DNA of 50,594 bases from Desulfobulbaceae bacterium (GCA_015486315.1 WFRY01000038.1:1-50594); one strand, 5' to 3'. Positions 10,590-20,999 are shown, numbered from the stretch's first letter. Notes: generated by a model from the letters alone, not told the origin. Program-made: numbers and translations.

Positions 10590-10678
10590 CCTCTCGGGTA
10601 GCCGGAATATCCGGCTGTATACCCTTCAGTAAACTCAACAGGTTTAATGTTCTTACTCAATTTCAGGAGCAATCCCAC

Positions 10679-11005
10679 CTATCCATGCATATCAACGATA
10701 TCAACAGTATCAATGGATTTATAATTTCTGTACACAGAGATCACGATACTGACGGCAATAGCAGCCTCTGCTGCTGCAATAGCCATGATAAACAGGGTGA
10801 AAATCTGACCAATGGCAGGATCAGGTGCCAGAAATCGATTAAAAGCCATAAAGTTCATGCTTGCCCCGGAAAGTACAAGTTCGGAGGCAATAAGCATACC
10901 GATGATAGTTCGGCGTGATACCAGGCCGTAGATTCCAAAGCCAAAGAGCATGGCACCAATAACCAGATAGGTATTTAAGCAGTTGTACAGGTTAAGAATA
11001 GCCAT
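10679..11005 (-). CDS. nuoK: NADH-quinone oxidoreductase subunit K
   Basis: 108 aa; FGIYGLVSRRTIIGMLIASELVLSGASMNFMAFNRF; AIAAAEAAIAVSIVISVYR. Confidence 0.93.
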   Translation of the reverse strand: MAILNLYNCLNTYLVIGAMLFGFGIYGLVSRRTIIGMLIASELVLSGASMNFMAFNRFLAPDPAIGQIFTLFIMAIAAAEAAIAVSIVISVYRNYKSIDTVDIVDMHG

Positions 11006-11008
11006 AAT

Positions 11009-11560
11009 CTAATTCCTTCCTTTACGCGCCAGAACCAGAGCGCCGATAATAGCAATCAACAGGACAAGGGAGACCAGCTCAAAAACCATTGAATGACTTG
11101 TAAGCAGGATTTTACCCATGGATTCCATATCACCGCTCCCCTGACGAGGAAAAACATGCCACTGGGTTTTTGTTCCCAGAATCGACAGCGCGGCAAAGAT
11201 AAGTGAACCAACCGCGATCCCGAGAGGTCCGGCAAGTCCGGCTCCTTTGGTCCCGGCGGTTTCTCCCTCCTCGGGGGTTGCCATCATGATAGCAAATGCT
11301 ATGAGGATAGAGACTGCACCTACATAGATCAGCATCTGCATCATGGCCAGAAAAGGGCTGAGCAGAAAATAATAGGCTCCGGCAACGCCGGTAAAACAAA
11401 CAGCCAAACCGGCAACACATCGGACCAGCCTTTTGGAAACAGTTGCTATCCAGGCTCCGGCAAAAATCAGGCCTATGGTGATAAGAAAAATAAGGCCAAC
11501 AAAGCTTTCACCTGAAAAAAGCGAGGGGTTGGCAACTGTCTGACAGATTGTTGCTTGCAT
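11009..11560 (-). CDS. nuoJ: NADH-quinone oxidoreductase subunit J
   Basis: 183 aa; FLAMMQMLIYVGAVSILIAFAIMM. Confidence 0.92.
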   Translation of the reverse strand: MQATICQTVANPSLFSGESFVGLIFLITIGLIFAGAWIATVSKRLVRCVAGLAVCFTGVAGAYYFLLSPFLAMMQMLIYVGAVSILIAFAIMMATPEEGETAGTKGAGLAGPLGIAVGSLIFAALSILGTKTQWHVFPRQGSGDMESMGKILLTSHSMVFELVSLVLLIAIIGALVLARKGRN

Positions 11561-12000
11561 CAGCCCTGTTCCTCCAGTCGTTTAAGAAGATCAAAAATAT
11601 AATCTTCCTTCCTGGTACTGGCCAGATTGTAATCGTGTGAGAATTGAATGGCACCAAAGTTACAGCTCTCTACACAAGTGCCGCAGAGGCTGCAGGTTGT
11701 AAAATCAAGATGATACTTGGTCAATGCCTTCTTCTTTTCACCCTCGGGTTTCTTTCCGGCAAGAGATATGCAGCCTGAAGGACAGCCTCTCTGGCACATT
11801 CCGCAGACAACGCATTTCGGTTTGCCGGTTTTTTCATCTTTAACAAGCTCGATATGGCCACGGTACCTTGGAGTCATCTCGGGAACAACCCAAGGATACT
11901 GTTCCGTAACCACCGGCTTGAAAAATTCTCTGGCAGTAATGGAAAGTCCGATTAAAAGACTTTTGCTCCCGCCTATGACATCATTCCAATATTCACTCAT
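11560..12000 (-). CDS. nuoI: NADH-quinone oxidoreductase subunit I (2x[4Fe-4S])
   Basis: CVVCGMCQRGCP and CSLCGTCVESCNFGAI ferredoxin motifs; position in nuo operon. Confidence 0.92.
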   Translation of the reverse strand: MSEYWNDVIGGSKSLLIGLSITAREFFKPVVTEQYPWVVPEMTPRYRGHIELVKDEKTGKPKCVVCGMCQRGCPSGCISLAGKKPEGEKKKALTKYHLDFTTCSLCGTCVESCNFGAIQFSHDYNLASTRKEDYIFDLLKRLEEQG

Positions 12001-12057
12001 GATTTGATCAGATCGTTTAGTTTATTCTGAGGCTGTCGCCTGTAGTGATCGTCAACA

Positions 12058-13044
12058 TCAGAAGATCTTGATAAATGCTGCCGTGACCAACAGGTTCACC
12101 AACGAAAAGGGAATCAAAATTTTCCACGACAGGTTGAGCAGTTTATAGATCTGTGTTCTCGGGAAAGTCCAGCGTACCCAGATCACAGTAAATAACAGCA
12201 TGTATATCTTGAGAAGAAACCACCATACACCGGGGAACAATCCGAAAGGACAATCCCAACCGCCCAGAAAAAGGATGGTAATCAGACATGCCCCGATAAC
12301 CATGTTCAGGTATTCGCCCATCATAAACAGACCAAAGCCCATGGAGCCGTACTCGGTCATAAAACCGGCTACAAGTTCTGACTCGGCTTCTGCCATATCA
12401 AAGGGTGCACGGTTTGTTTCAGCTACGGAGCAGATAAAAAAGATAATAAAGGAGATGGGCATGAATATCGATTTATCAAGGGCAAAGATATTCCAGTGCC
12501 AGAAGCCGCCCTGCTGATGAAGGGCAATGTCTTCGAGATTCAAAGAGCCGGTAATCATCACGATGGTGATAAGGGTCACCAGCATCGGTACCTCATAGGC
12601 AAGGTTCTGTGACACGGAACGGGCTGCAGAGATTACAGCATATTTATTACCCGAAGCCCAGCCGCCAAGCAGAATAGCTATCATGCCGATTGATGCCAGG
12701 GCAAAGAGCAGAAGAGCCGACAACTCAACTGACCGAGCCTGTATATTTCCGGAAAATGGAATAACAGTAAAGGAGGTCAGGGCCGGTATCATGGCCAGGA
12801 TAGGAGCTACTCTGAAAAGTATCCCATCAACTCCCTGGGGAACCAGTAACTGCTTGGACATAAGTTTCAGTCCATCAGCCAGAGGTTGCAGCAGTCCCTG
12901 GATACCAACTTCCATAGGTCCTGTACGACGCTGAATACGACCAGCGCCTTTACGCTCACACCAACCGAGATAGGCTGCATTCAGGCCGGCAAAGGCCATT
13001 ATGCCTATCAGATAGAGAATCGGGCGCCAGATACTTGTGTCCAT
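12058..13044 (-). CDS. nuoH: NADH-quinone oxidoreductase subunit H
   Basis: 328 aa; AYLGWCERKGAGRIQRRTGPMEVG; CSVAETNRAPFDMAEAESELVAGFMTEYGSM. Confidence 0.96.
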   Translation of the reverse strand: MDTSIWRPILYLIGIMAFAGLNAAYLGWCERKGAGRIQRRTGPMEVGIQGLLQPLADGLKLMSKQLLVPQGVDGILFRVAPILAMIPALTSFTVIPFSGNIQARSVELSALLLFALASIGMIAILLGGWASGNKYAVISAARSVSQNLAYEVPMLVTLITIVMITGSLNLEDIALHQQGGFWHWNIFALDKSIFMPISFIIFFICSVAETNRAPFDMAEAESELVAGFMTEYGSMGFGLFMMGEYLNMVIGACLITILFLGGWDCPFGLFPGVWWFLLKIYMLLFTVIWVRWTFPRTQIYKLLNLSWKILIPFSLVNLLVTAAFIKIF

Positions 13045-13066
13045 AATTTTTCTACCCCTTTTCCGC

Positions 13067-14185
13067 TTATCGATCTATCTCAGGAATAACCAGGTCCAGA
13101 CTGCCCATAAACGCCAGGGCATCCGCCAGCAACATACCTTCGGCAACCTCGCCGAAGCAGCTCAAGTTACAGAAGGTTGGGGAACGCAGTTTCAGTTTAT
13201 ACGGATTCTTCTTTCCATCACAGACCAACCGCATTCCCAGGTTACCACGGGCGGTTTCCACAGAAGCCCAGTAATCACCTTCAGCCGGTTTGAGAATCTT
13301 GGGAACTTTAGCCTTAACCGGGCCGTCCGGAAGTTTATCCAATGCCTGCTCAACAATTCGTAAGGACTGTTCGATCTCGTCCATTCGCACCATGTAACGG
13401 GCAAATGAATCACATTCGTTATAGACGGGAATATCAAAATCAAAATCAGGATACGCAGAATATGCTTCATTTTTCCGAATATCGTAATTTATGCCGGATC
13501 CACGGGCAACCGGACCAGTACATCCATAACGACGGGCCTGCTCTTCGGTGATGATGCCAATTCCCTTTAAACGCTTCTGCAGGATGATGTTACCGGTGAC
13601 CAGATCATGATAGAGACTCGGCATTCTGGAACGAAGGCGTTTGATAAATGCGTAGGTCCCCTCAATAAATTCATCATCAATATCATTGTACACCCCGCCG
13701 AAACGGAAGTAGCAGTATGTCAGACGGGAGCCGGTAACACGTTCAAGGAGATCAAGAACCTGTTCACGATCATCAAAGGCATAGAGAAGCGGGGTGAATC
13801 CACCAAGATCAAGGAGAAATGCCGCCCACCAGAGGATATGACTGATTATCCTGTTCAGCTCCACGGTTATCACCCGGATATACTCGGCCCGTTCCGGGAC
13901 CACAATTCCGGCTGCGCGTTCTACTGCAAGACAATATCCATGGTTATAGGCCAGGGCATGGAGATAATCCATCCGGGCTGTATTGGGCATGAACTGGGCG
14001 AAATTGCCATCCTCAGCCATTTTCTCATGCATCCGGTGAATATAGCCCAGGACAGGTTCAGCATGGACAATATACTCACCATCCATGGTCAGCTTGACCC
14101 GTAAGACACCATGGGTGGCAGGATGCTGCGGACCAAGATTGAGAACAAAAGTCTCATCATGTCGGCACTTGATAGGTACTGTCAT
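13067..14185 (-). CDS. nuoD: NADH-quinone oxidoreductase subunit D
   Basis: 372 aa; LNLGPQHPATHGVLRVKLTMDGE...GYIHRMHEKMAED. Confidence 0.96.
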   Translation of the reverse strand: MTVPIKCRHDETFVLNLGPQHPATHGVLRVKLTMDGEYIVHAEPVLGYIHRMHEKMAEDGNFAQFMPNTARMDYLHALAYNHGYCLAVERAAGIVVPERAEYIRVITVELNRIISHILWWAAFLLDLGGFTPLLYAFDDREQVLDLLERVTGSRLTYCYFRFGGVYNDIDDEFIEGTYAFIKRLRSRMPSLYHDLVTGNIILQKRLKGIGIITEEQARRYGCTGPVARGSGINYDIRKNEAYSAYPDFDFDIPVYNECDSFARYMVRMDEIEQSLRIVEQALDKLPDGPVKAKVPKILKPAEGDYWASVETARGNLGMRLVCDGKKNPYKLKLRSPTFCNLSCFGEVAEGMLLADALAFMGSLDLVIPEIDR

Positions 14186-14889
14186 GGCTTAAAGTCCTTT
14201 AAGAGTGGATGTATGACTGAATCCTCGGGCAACAGGATAGGAATCAGGTGAGGATGCCCTGTAAATTTTATGCCGTAAAAATCATGGGTTTCCCGCTCAT
14301 GCCAGTCTGCCGACGGTAGCACATCCGAGATAGTCACAATCTCCGGTTCAGCACGGGGAATAAACGTTCTGACCGCAACACGACAGGGTTCCAGACCAAA
14401 CTGATTGTAATCGTAAATTACCTCCAGTTTTTCATCCTTGATCCAGTCCACTCCGGTAATTGATTCAAGATAAAAACCTTCCTGATCCATTATTTTGGCC
14501 GCTTCAACAACCTGTTCAGGATCACAGAGCACATCAATAGCCGTTCCCCGGGCTGCATGATCGGTCAGCATGACCCCGTTTTCTCTCGGGCCTTCCTCTT
14601 CCGGTTCTTCAGGTTCAGGCTTTGCATCGGCTTCCGGTGCAGCAGAGTCTGCCTCAGCCTCACCTTCAACTGGACTATCGTCTGCACTCTCCGTTTCTAA
14701 TTCCATGGAATCCGTCTCGTCCGGAGCAGTTTCCATTTCATCATCTTGCTCTTCTGCAGCTGCAGCAGCCTCGGCAGCAGCTTTTTCTTCGGCCTCTGCC
14801 TGTGCTGCTGCCCTTGCTTCCGCATCTGCAGCAGCAGCCTCGGGAAATAACTCAAGCAGCGCGATTCTGGTTTCTTCTACAATACTCAT
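14182..14889 (-). CDS. nuoC: NADH-quinone oxidoreductase subunit C with Ala/Glu-rich N-terminal extension
   Basis: C-terminal NuoC signature ([41 protein letters not shown]) preceded by about 100 aa of A/E/D/P-rich low complexity sequence. Confidence 0.92.
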   Translation of the reverse strand: MSIVEETRIALLELFPEAAAADAEARAAAQAEAEEKAAAEAAAAAEEQDDEMETAPDETDSMELETESADDSPVEGEAEADSAAPEADAKPEPEEPEEEGPRENGVMLTDHAARGTAIDVLCDPEQVVEAAKIMDQEGFYLESITGVDWIKDEKLEVIYDYNQFGLEPCRVAVRTFIPRAEPEIVTISDVLPSADWHERETHDFYGIKFTGHPHLIPILLPEDSVIHPLLKDFKP

Positions 14890-15401
14890 GTGAGACTTCC
14901 AATTTTCTCTGGTTGTCTACGCGGCCAGCGACGAGAGCCGGTCAGCTTCTCTTCCAGGGTCATGATGCCTTCAAGTAATGCTTCAGGCCGGGGGGGACAT
15001 CCCGGAATATAAACATCCACAGGGAGGAACTGATCCGCCCCCTCTACAACATTATAATTATTTTTACATTTAAACGGTCCGCCGGATATGGCGCAGTTAC
15101 CCATGGCAATAACCCATTTAGGTTCGGGCATCTGATCGTAGAGTGTTTTTACCGCCGGTTCCATTTTCTTGGTAATTGTCCCAGCCACGATCATTACATC
15201 GGACTGACGCGGTGAGGGACGAAATACCTCTGCACCAAACCGGGAGATATCAAATCTGGAGCCACCTGTACTCATCATTTCAATGGCACAGCATGCAAGA
15301 CCGAAGGTCATCGGCCAAAGTGAATTGGCCCGACAGAGGTAGAGCAGTTTGTCAAGTTGAGCAAACTGAACTATTGATGATGGTACTTTTTCTGTTCCCA
15401 C
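14886..15401 (-). CDS. nuoB: NADH-quinone oxidoreductase subunit B
   Basis: [36 protein letters not shown]. Confidence 0.96.
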   Translation of the reverse strand: MGTEKVPSSIVQFAQLDKLLYLCRANSLWPMTFGLACCAIEMMSTGGSRFDISRFGAEVFRPSPRQSDVMIVAGTITKKMEPAVKTLYDQMPEPKWVIAMGNCAISGGPFKCKNNYNVVEGADQFLPVDVYIPGCPPRPEALLEGIMTLEEKLTGSRRWPRRQPEKIGSLT

Positions 15402-15778
15402 TTGAAGACTCCTTTCACCCAGGCATAAACTATGGCCAACGACAGAATGCCGACAAAAATAAGGACTTCGACAAAATCGCGGACTAAAAATTCCGGGCTG
15501 TTATAGGCAACAGCAACCGGAAACAAAAACAGAACATCGACATCAAATGCCAGAAAAATAAGTGCATAGAGGTAATAAATTATACCGAATCGAATCCAGG
15601 CGGAGCCGATGGGTACCATACCGCACTCAATAAACTGACCTGTATTGTTGGCAATATTTCGGGTGCCGGATGACGGCGAGAGGAGTTTGACAATGATGAT
15701 GGGGCCAAAGCCGAACAGCAGAGCGCCAATGAGGAAAATGGTAACGTAGATTATATTGGTCAGGATTTGCTGATCCAT
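15371..15778 (-). CDS. nuoA: NADH-quinone oxidoreductase subunit A
   Basis: 135 aa; [39 protein letters not shown]. Confidence 0.95.
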   Translation of the reverse strand: MDQQILTNIIYVTIFLIGALLFGFGPIIIVKLLSPSSGTRNIANNTGQFIECGMVPIGSAWIRFGIIYYLYALIFLAFDVDVLFLFPVAVAYNSPEFLVRDFVEVLIFVGILSLAIVYAWVKGVFKWEQKKYHHQ

Positions 15779-16054
15779 CTTATGTCTCCGTTAAAGCGGT
15801 ACGTTTCAAAAGTCTTTGACTGTTCCATCAATTCCGTTGGGATAACCCATCAGAATTTATGCATGACACAGTACTGAAGCATGCGGGGTGTTGTCAACAA
15901 AAAATGAAGCTTCATTCATTTTTATCCCCGGCAAAATGTTTTCTCTGTTCAGTTGAGGAAAGCTGTTGACCTTCATATTTTTCATGTTACGATGGTAAAA
16001 CAATAATTTAAAATAATTATATTTTTCTTTAATTGCTTTGATCAGGAATTCTTC

Positions 16055-17044
16055 ATGCCGATTACTCTCAGACAGATTGAAATTTTTATTGCCGTAGCCG
16101 AGACCCGGCAGGTAACCAAGGCAAGTAAAAAACTGTTTCTTACGCAGTCAGCCGTCAGCATGGCCCTTGGAGAACTTGAAAACCAACTTGCCGGACCGCT
16201 CTTTGACCGGCACGGTCGCAGTTTACTCCTCAATGACCGCGGTCGTTATCTGCTCCCCATGGCCAAAGATATTACCTTTCAGGTATGGAATGTCGAATCC
16301 ATGCTCACCGAAAAACGAGATACGGTAGCAGGTTCTCTGGAGATTATTGCCAGTTCCACCATAGGAAACTATGTCCTGCCTTACCTGATCGGTGCCTTCA
16401 TGCGACTCCACCCTGAAACACGTATCAATATGCTGGTCGCCAATACCAAACAGGCTGAAAATCTTATTGCCCAGGGCGTCATGGATCTCGGTTTTGTCGA
16501 AGGTGTCATCAATGATGACACCGTAAGAGCGGTGCCATGGTTTGAGGACCAGCTGGTCGTCATTGTCAGTCCCACCCATCCTCTGGCCACTAAAGATAAA
16601 TTTCAAATCCCCCACGACCTCCAGGAAACTGCCTGGGTTATGCGCGAGGAGGGATCAGGGACTGCGGAAATCTTCAAAAACATGCTGGGAAAACATGTCA
16701 ATCTGCTGAAAGTAGTAACCAGAATGGGGCATACCGAGGCCATAAAAAAAGCTGTGGAATCAGGGGTGGGCGCGGCGTGCCTCTCAGAGCTTACTATCTG
16801 CCGGGAAACCGAAAAGGGCTGGCTGAACAGTCTGAGCATAGAGGGAATCAATATGCGGCGTCAGTTGCGTATTATTCAACATCGTGACAAGGTAACAACC
16901 CGTTTAATGGATGAATTTTTAAGCTTCTGCGAAATAATAACTGAGTACGGGTTAGGCAGAGAATGCCTGTCATCGCCCTGGAAGCTACAGGCTGTACTGA
17001 GGCAGTACAGCCAGGATAAAGGGGAAAACGTAAGCGCTCCATGA
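16055..17044 (+). CDS. LysR-family transcriptional regulator
   Basis: N-terminal HTH MPITLRQIEIFIAVAETRQVTKASKKLFLTQSAVSMALGELENQLAGPLFDRHGR; LysR substrate-binding domain; divergent from nuoA. Confidence 0.93.
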   Translation: MPITLRQIEIFIAVAETRQVTKASKKLFLTQSAVSMALGELENQLAGPLFDRHGRSLLLNDRGRYLLPMAKDITFQVWNVESMLTEKRDTVAGSLEIIASSTIGNYVLPYLIGAFMRLHPETRINMLVANTKQAENLIAQGVMDLGFVEGVINDDTVRAVPWFEDQLVVIVSPTHPLATKDKFQIPHDLQETAWVMREEGSGTAEIFKNMLGKHVNLLKVVTRMGHTEAIKKAVESGVGAACLSELTICRETEKGWLNSLSIEGINMRRQLRIIQHRDKVTTRLMDEFLSFCEIITEYGLGRECLSSPWKLQAVLRQYSQDKGENVSAP

Positions 17045-17129
17045 AACCCGGGTACAGCTCCAATGCGTTACCGGGAAACAGCAAACTTATATATCAGCAG
17101 CACCTCAGTAAAGATGGAGATAGAGCAGC

Positions 17130-17375
17130 ATGTTTTTAAGAGCTATTGCCTTTATAGTCGGACTTATTTCCTTAACAGCAGGATTGCAGAACTACGACAG
17201 CCAGTTGGCCTCAGCGCCCGTCCCGATCATTGCAGGCGCCCTGGTCATGCTGCTGGCACTGTTTAACCTGTTACCCCAGTTTAAACGCTGCCCATCCTGC
17301 AACAAAAAAATTCCTGCAAAACATGATACCTGCCGCTTCTGTGGAGCAAAACAGCCTGACAACCAGGATAAATAA
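17130..17375 (+). CDS. small membrane protein with C-terminal zinc ribbon
   Basis: TM segments plus CPSCNKKIPAKHDTCRFCG motif. Confidence 0.7.
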   Translation: MFLRAIAFIVGLISLTAGLQNYDSQLASAPVPIIAGALVMLLALFNLLPQFKRCPSCNKKIPAKHDTCRFCGAKQPDNQDK

Positions 17376-17441
17376 GTCTGCTATTGTACTCTCTTCTCGC
17401 ACGATTTCTGCGTTATACGATAAAATTTATCCTCTAAGATA

Positions 17442-18644
17442 TCAGGCAGCAGTCTCCATTGCCTCGCCAATGGCCCGACAGACATAATCGATGTTGTCGG
17501 TTGTCAACCCGGCCAGGTTGATTCGTCCCCCGCCGACCATGTAGATGCCTTTTTCAGTTCGCAGCCAGTTGACGACATTATCAGACAGTCCACTGAAGGA
17601 GAACATCCCGCGCTGCTTTTCAATAAATGAAAAATCTCCGGCAACTCCGCAATCGGCAAGCCCCTGGACAAGCCTTTTGCGCATATCCTTGATGCGCACC
17701 CGCATGTCGGCCAACTCAGCCAGCCATTGCTCATACAACTGTGAATCTTCCAGGATGATGGTTGCCGCCAAACCGCCATGGGCCGGCGGATTGGAATAAT
17801 TGGTCCGGATGACGGTCTTCACATGGCTCAAGGCCACAATAGCCTCATCGGCACCGGGACAGATCACGGTGAGGGCGCCGGTCCGTTCATTGTACAGCCC
17901 GAAATTCTTGGAAAAAGAACTGGCCACCAGAAAATCAATCCCTGCGGTCCCGAAACGTTCCACCGCATAACGGTCCTCCACAACACCGTCGCCAAATCCC
18001 TGGTAGGCAAAATCAAGAAAAGGGATCCAGCCCTGCTGTTCAGCCAGCCGGACCACCTCATCCCATTGCCCCTGATCCAGGTCAACACCGGACGGATTAT
18101 GGCAGCAGGTATGCAGCACAACAATATCACCAGCCGGTACCCTGCCCAGGTCGGCAATCATCCGGTCAAAGTCCAGCCCCCTGGTTTCAGGATTATAATA
18201 GCTGTAATTTTTGATTGCAAAACCAGCATCACCAAAGATACCATTATGATTTGCCCAGGTTGGAGAACTGACCCATACCCGGGCCTCCGGCATAAACCGT
18301 TTCAAGAGATCGGCACCGACCTTTAATGCCCCGGTTCCGCCCGGGGCATGGACAGTCACTGCCCTTGCGGACTGAAAGGCATCACTTTCAGCGCCAAGCA
18401 CAAGCTTCTGTACAGCCCTGTCATAGGCCGGATCTCCGGAAATCGGCAGGTAACTCTTACTCGTCTCAGCGGCAAGAAGCATCTGCTCCGCCTTTTTCAC
18501 GGCTGCAAGAATAGGTGTTTTACCGCTGTTATCTTTATATACCCCGACACCGAGGTTTACCTTGTGAGGATTCTGATCCTTTTTAAACTGTTCAGTCAAG
18601 CCCAGGATTGAATCCGGAGGCGCCGGTTGAATATTTTTCCACAT
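17442..18644 (-). CDS. aspartate/aromatic amino acid aminotransferase
   Basis: MWKNIQPAPPDSILGLTEQFKKDQNPHKVNLGVGVYKDNSGKTPIL; LHTCCHNPSGVDL; SSFSKNFGLYNERTGAL (PLP lysine). Start chosen at the internal Met of the 416-aa ORF. Confidence 0.9.
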   Translation of the reverse strand: MWKNIQPAPPDSILGLTEQFKKDQNPHKVNLGVGVYKDNSGKTPILAAVKKAEQMLLAAETSKSYLPISGDPAYDRAVQKLVLGAESDAFQSARAVTVHAPGGTGALKVGADLLKRFMPEARVWVSSPTWANHNGIFGDAGFAIKNYSYYNPETRGLDFDRMIADLGRVPAGDIVVLHTCCHNPSGVDLDQGQWDEVVRLAEQQGWIPFLDFAYQGFGDGVVEDRYAVERFGTAGIDFLVASSFSKNFGLYNERTGALTVICPGADEAIVALSHVKTVIRTNYSNPPAHGGLAATIILEDSQLYEQWLAELADMRVRIKDMRKRLVQGLADCGVAGDFSFIEKQRGMFSFSGLSDNVVNWLRTEKGIYMVGGGRINLAGLTTDNIDYVCRAIGEAMETAA

Positions 18645-18920
18645 AATTATCCCCTGGAAATTGGATTGGATATTCCATACGTTGTCAGGCAACAGATACC
18701 GCTTCCTTTGCCGTCTGTAAACAACTTTGGATCACTCCTCATCAATCAGATAAAAAAAGAGTATCTTTCCTGAATCGCAAGCACTTCATCAACTACGATG
18801 TTGACTTGATAACGTCTTGGAATATAATCATTTTATAGTTTCATACAGTACTTACTCTTAAATCCTGTCGGCATGCGGAGATCCATTTCCGGCAATCCAG
18901 CTCATTGCAGAATTTGCCCC

Positions 18921-20693
18921 TTACGGTTCCTGGTATACCGGGCAGGGCCTCCGGGGATCATAATTTTTATAGGCTGGATCGTCATAGGTCCTGTGACATT
19001 TCAGACAGAGACCAACCCGCAGGATACGTTTCAGTTCATCACCATTAAAAGGACGCAGATCGGCACGGGAACCATGCTGGAGCTGCTTACCGTCAATGGT
19101 GACAAAGGTGTCAAAACCAACAGTCCGCCCTTTCAGGGTATCTACCCCCTGATCCACAGGAAAAAACTCCCATTTTCCATCTTTTTTCACCACTGTCCCT
19201 TCACCAAGGCCGATGGTTTTAGTTGAGCTGTGACAGTCTTCACAGCTTCGCCCACCCGCCTGTGTCGTATGCGGATTAATAGCCGCCATGGTAAAGCGGT
19301 TAAAACCGCCTTCAATATTTCCCTGCCCGTCGATCAGGGTCACCACATCCTGACAGCCCGGAGTTACAATCACGACCTCATCACCCCAGACGCCAAGCAT
19401 GGGTTTCTCATAACGTATGTATGACCGGCCCTCTTCCCACCAGCCCGGCGTCTCTTTCAGGGTGAGTTTGTCCAGATGAGTATCACCCGCGTCACGCTTG
19501 GCATGGCAGCCGTAACATTGCGGCACCCAGGTGGAATGACAGGCTTCACAGGTCAGCCGTTTATGGCCGGCATAGGTACATGCACCCTCTTTGGGTATAT
19601 GCAGGGGGTGCTTCCTGCCGTCATTGCGGCCGATGAGCACAAACGCCTCTTTTTCCTGCTCGATGTTGGTCATCGTATTCCCCTTGCGGGTCGTACCCGG
19701 CGTACGCGAATGACACCCCTCACAACTTATCTCTAACTGCTCCTCGTAATGGGCATACTGTTTACCGTCACCCATTATCTCGTCCCGGGTATGACAATCA
19801 ATGCAGGCCATGTCTTTTTTATGATGAATATCCTCGGCAATCTTGAGATAAAAACGGTCGCCGGGCAGACGTCTGGAGGACAGCCCTCCCTTTTCATACG
19901 GCGTGCCATAGCCTTCCGCCTCAAATATACCGGTATATGAGATGCCGATACGACCGGAACGGTTATGACAGCGTATGCAGTTTTCTTCAGGAATTTTCTT
20001 GACTATCAGGGGATGGGGCTTCTTTTTCTTTTTGTCGGCATTGTCACTCCCCTGCTCGGCAAAAGAGGTCACGGTTATCTGCTCTGTTCCCTCCGGCAGG
20101 ATGTAATGACAGGCGGTACAGCCGCCGCCTTTTTCATTAAAAAATGATGGTGCACCGGGCAGATCGTTTTTCTGCTTCCAGAGATGACAGGTGGCACAGA
20201 GTTTACGGAAATAATCCAGGGCCAGCGAGGTTTCACCACTTGCAAGCAGTTGTTCCACTGTAATCTCGGCATGCTGAGAGTCCCGCTCACCCCAGTAATA
20301 AAGCAGGGTCGATAAAATCCCCCGGTTGGTCGCCATCAGAGAATTCTTCACCTTAATGACGTCTGCCGGGTGGCAGCCCTCCACACCACAGGTTTTATCC
20401 ACCACCCTCAGGTCACCGGGATTAATTACAATTCCCTTATGGGCCTTATCCTTGTCAACAGCCAGGGCATCACCGAGGTGGCAGGGAGAGCACCCCACCA
20501 CCTTGGCATCATGGGCCGGATCAAGTTTTTCATCCCGGTGACAGGACAGACACATCTCGATAAATCCGGCCGTGGTAATCTCAACATGTTCAGGCCGTTT
20601 AATGGTCTGTTCACGAAAAACAAGATAACCGATAATCAGGAGAATAAACGGCAACCAGATCAGGGCGGAGATAAGTTTACGGGGCGGGTTCAT
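18921..20693 (-). CDS. membrane-anchored multiheme cytochrome c (11 CXXCH + 1 CX4CH)
   Basis: Start at MNPPRKLISALIWLPFILLIIGYLVF (N-terminal TM). Heme motifs CLSCH, CSPCH, CGVEGCH, CATCH, CTACH, CIRCH, CIDCH, CEGCH, CEACH, CYGCH, CEDCH, CLKCH. The longer ORF start (20783) lies inside an intergenic repeat. Confidence 0.88.
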   Translation of the reverse strand: MNPPRKLISALIWLPFILLIIGYLVFREQTIKRPEHVEITTAGFIEMCLSCHRDEKLDPAHDAKVVGCSPCHLGDALAVDKDKAHKGIVINPGDLRVVDKTCGVEGCHPADVIKVKNSLMATNRGILSTLLYYWGERDSQHAEITVEQLLASGETSLALDYFRKLCATCHLWKQKNDLPGAPSFFNEKGGGCTACHYILPEGTEQITVTSFAEQGSDNADKKKKKPHPLIVKKIPEENCIRCHNRSGRIGISYTGIFEAEGYGTPYEKGGLSSRRLPGDRFYLKIAEDIHHKKDMACIDCHTRDEIMGDGKQYAHYEEQLEISCEGCHSRTPGTTRKGNTMTNIEQEKEAFVLIGRNDGRKHPLHIPKEGACTYAGHKRLTCEACHSTWVPQCYGCHAKRDAGDTHLDKLTLKETPGWWEEGRSYIRYEKPMLGVWGDEVVIVTPGCQDVVTLIDGQGNIEGGFNRFTMAAINPHTTQAGGRSCEDCHSSTKTIGLGEGTVVKKDGKWEFFPVDQGVDTLKGRTVGFDTFVTIDGKQLQHGSRADLRPFNGDELKRILRVGLCLKCHRTYDDPAYKNYDPRRPCPVYQEP

Positions 20694-20740
20694 GAAACAA
20701 AAGGTATCCGTTTTTTGAGCTTTCAGGACATTTTCCTGTA

Positions 20741-20999
20741 ACTTCTCAAGAAATAGTGGCAAGTTGCTGTATTTAGGGTGCAATCAAAAATAACTTCACA
20801 TTCTGAGTAGACACTGCAACATATCTTCGGCCGATCTTCAATCTCGAAATCCTCAACGTAGCCCTGTTTTATGGATCGAAGTCTACACTGTCTCCGGCCA
20901 ACAACCTGCCGCAATGACGGAGTTGCAGGTAATTCGGATCGTCATCCCCGAATGTGGTTATCGGGGATCCAGGCGTTTAACCACCACCTGTTGAGAAGC
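20741..20999. repeat. dispersed intergenic repeat family 2, copy A
   Basis: ACTTCTCAAGAA...TTGAGAAGC ends inverted; core TTTATGGATCGAAGTCTACACTGTCTCCGGCCAACAACCTGCCGCAATGACGGAGTTGCAGG...CGTCATCCCCGAATGTGGTTATCGGGGATCCAGGCG matches copy B at 38825-38993. Confidence 0.75.

Noticed and set aside
14570-14893. Ser/Ala-rich plus-strand ORF (107 aa)
   Set aside because: Mirror of the Ala/Glu codons of the NuoC extension; low-complexity antisense artefact.
17027-17045. Additional copy of repeat family 3 (GTAAGCGCTCCATGAA)
   Set aside because: Only about 12 nt match; insufficient to separate from chance.
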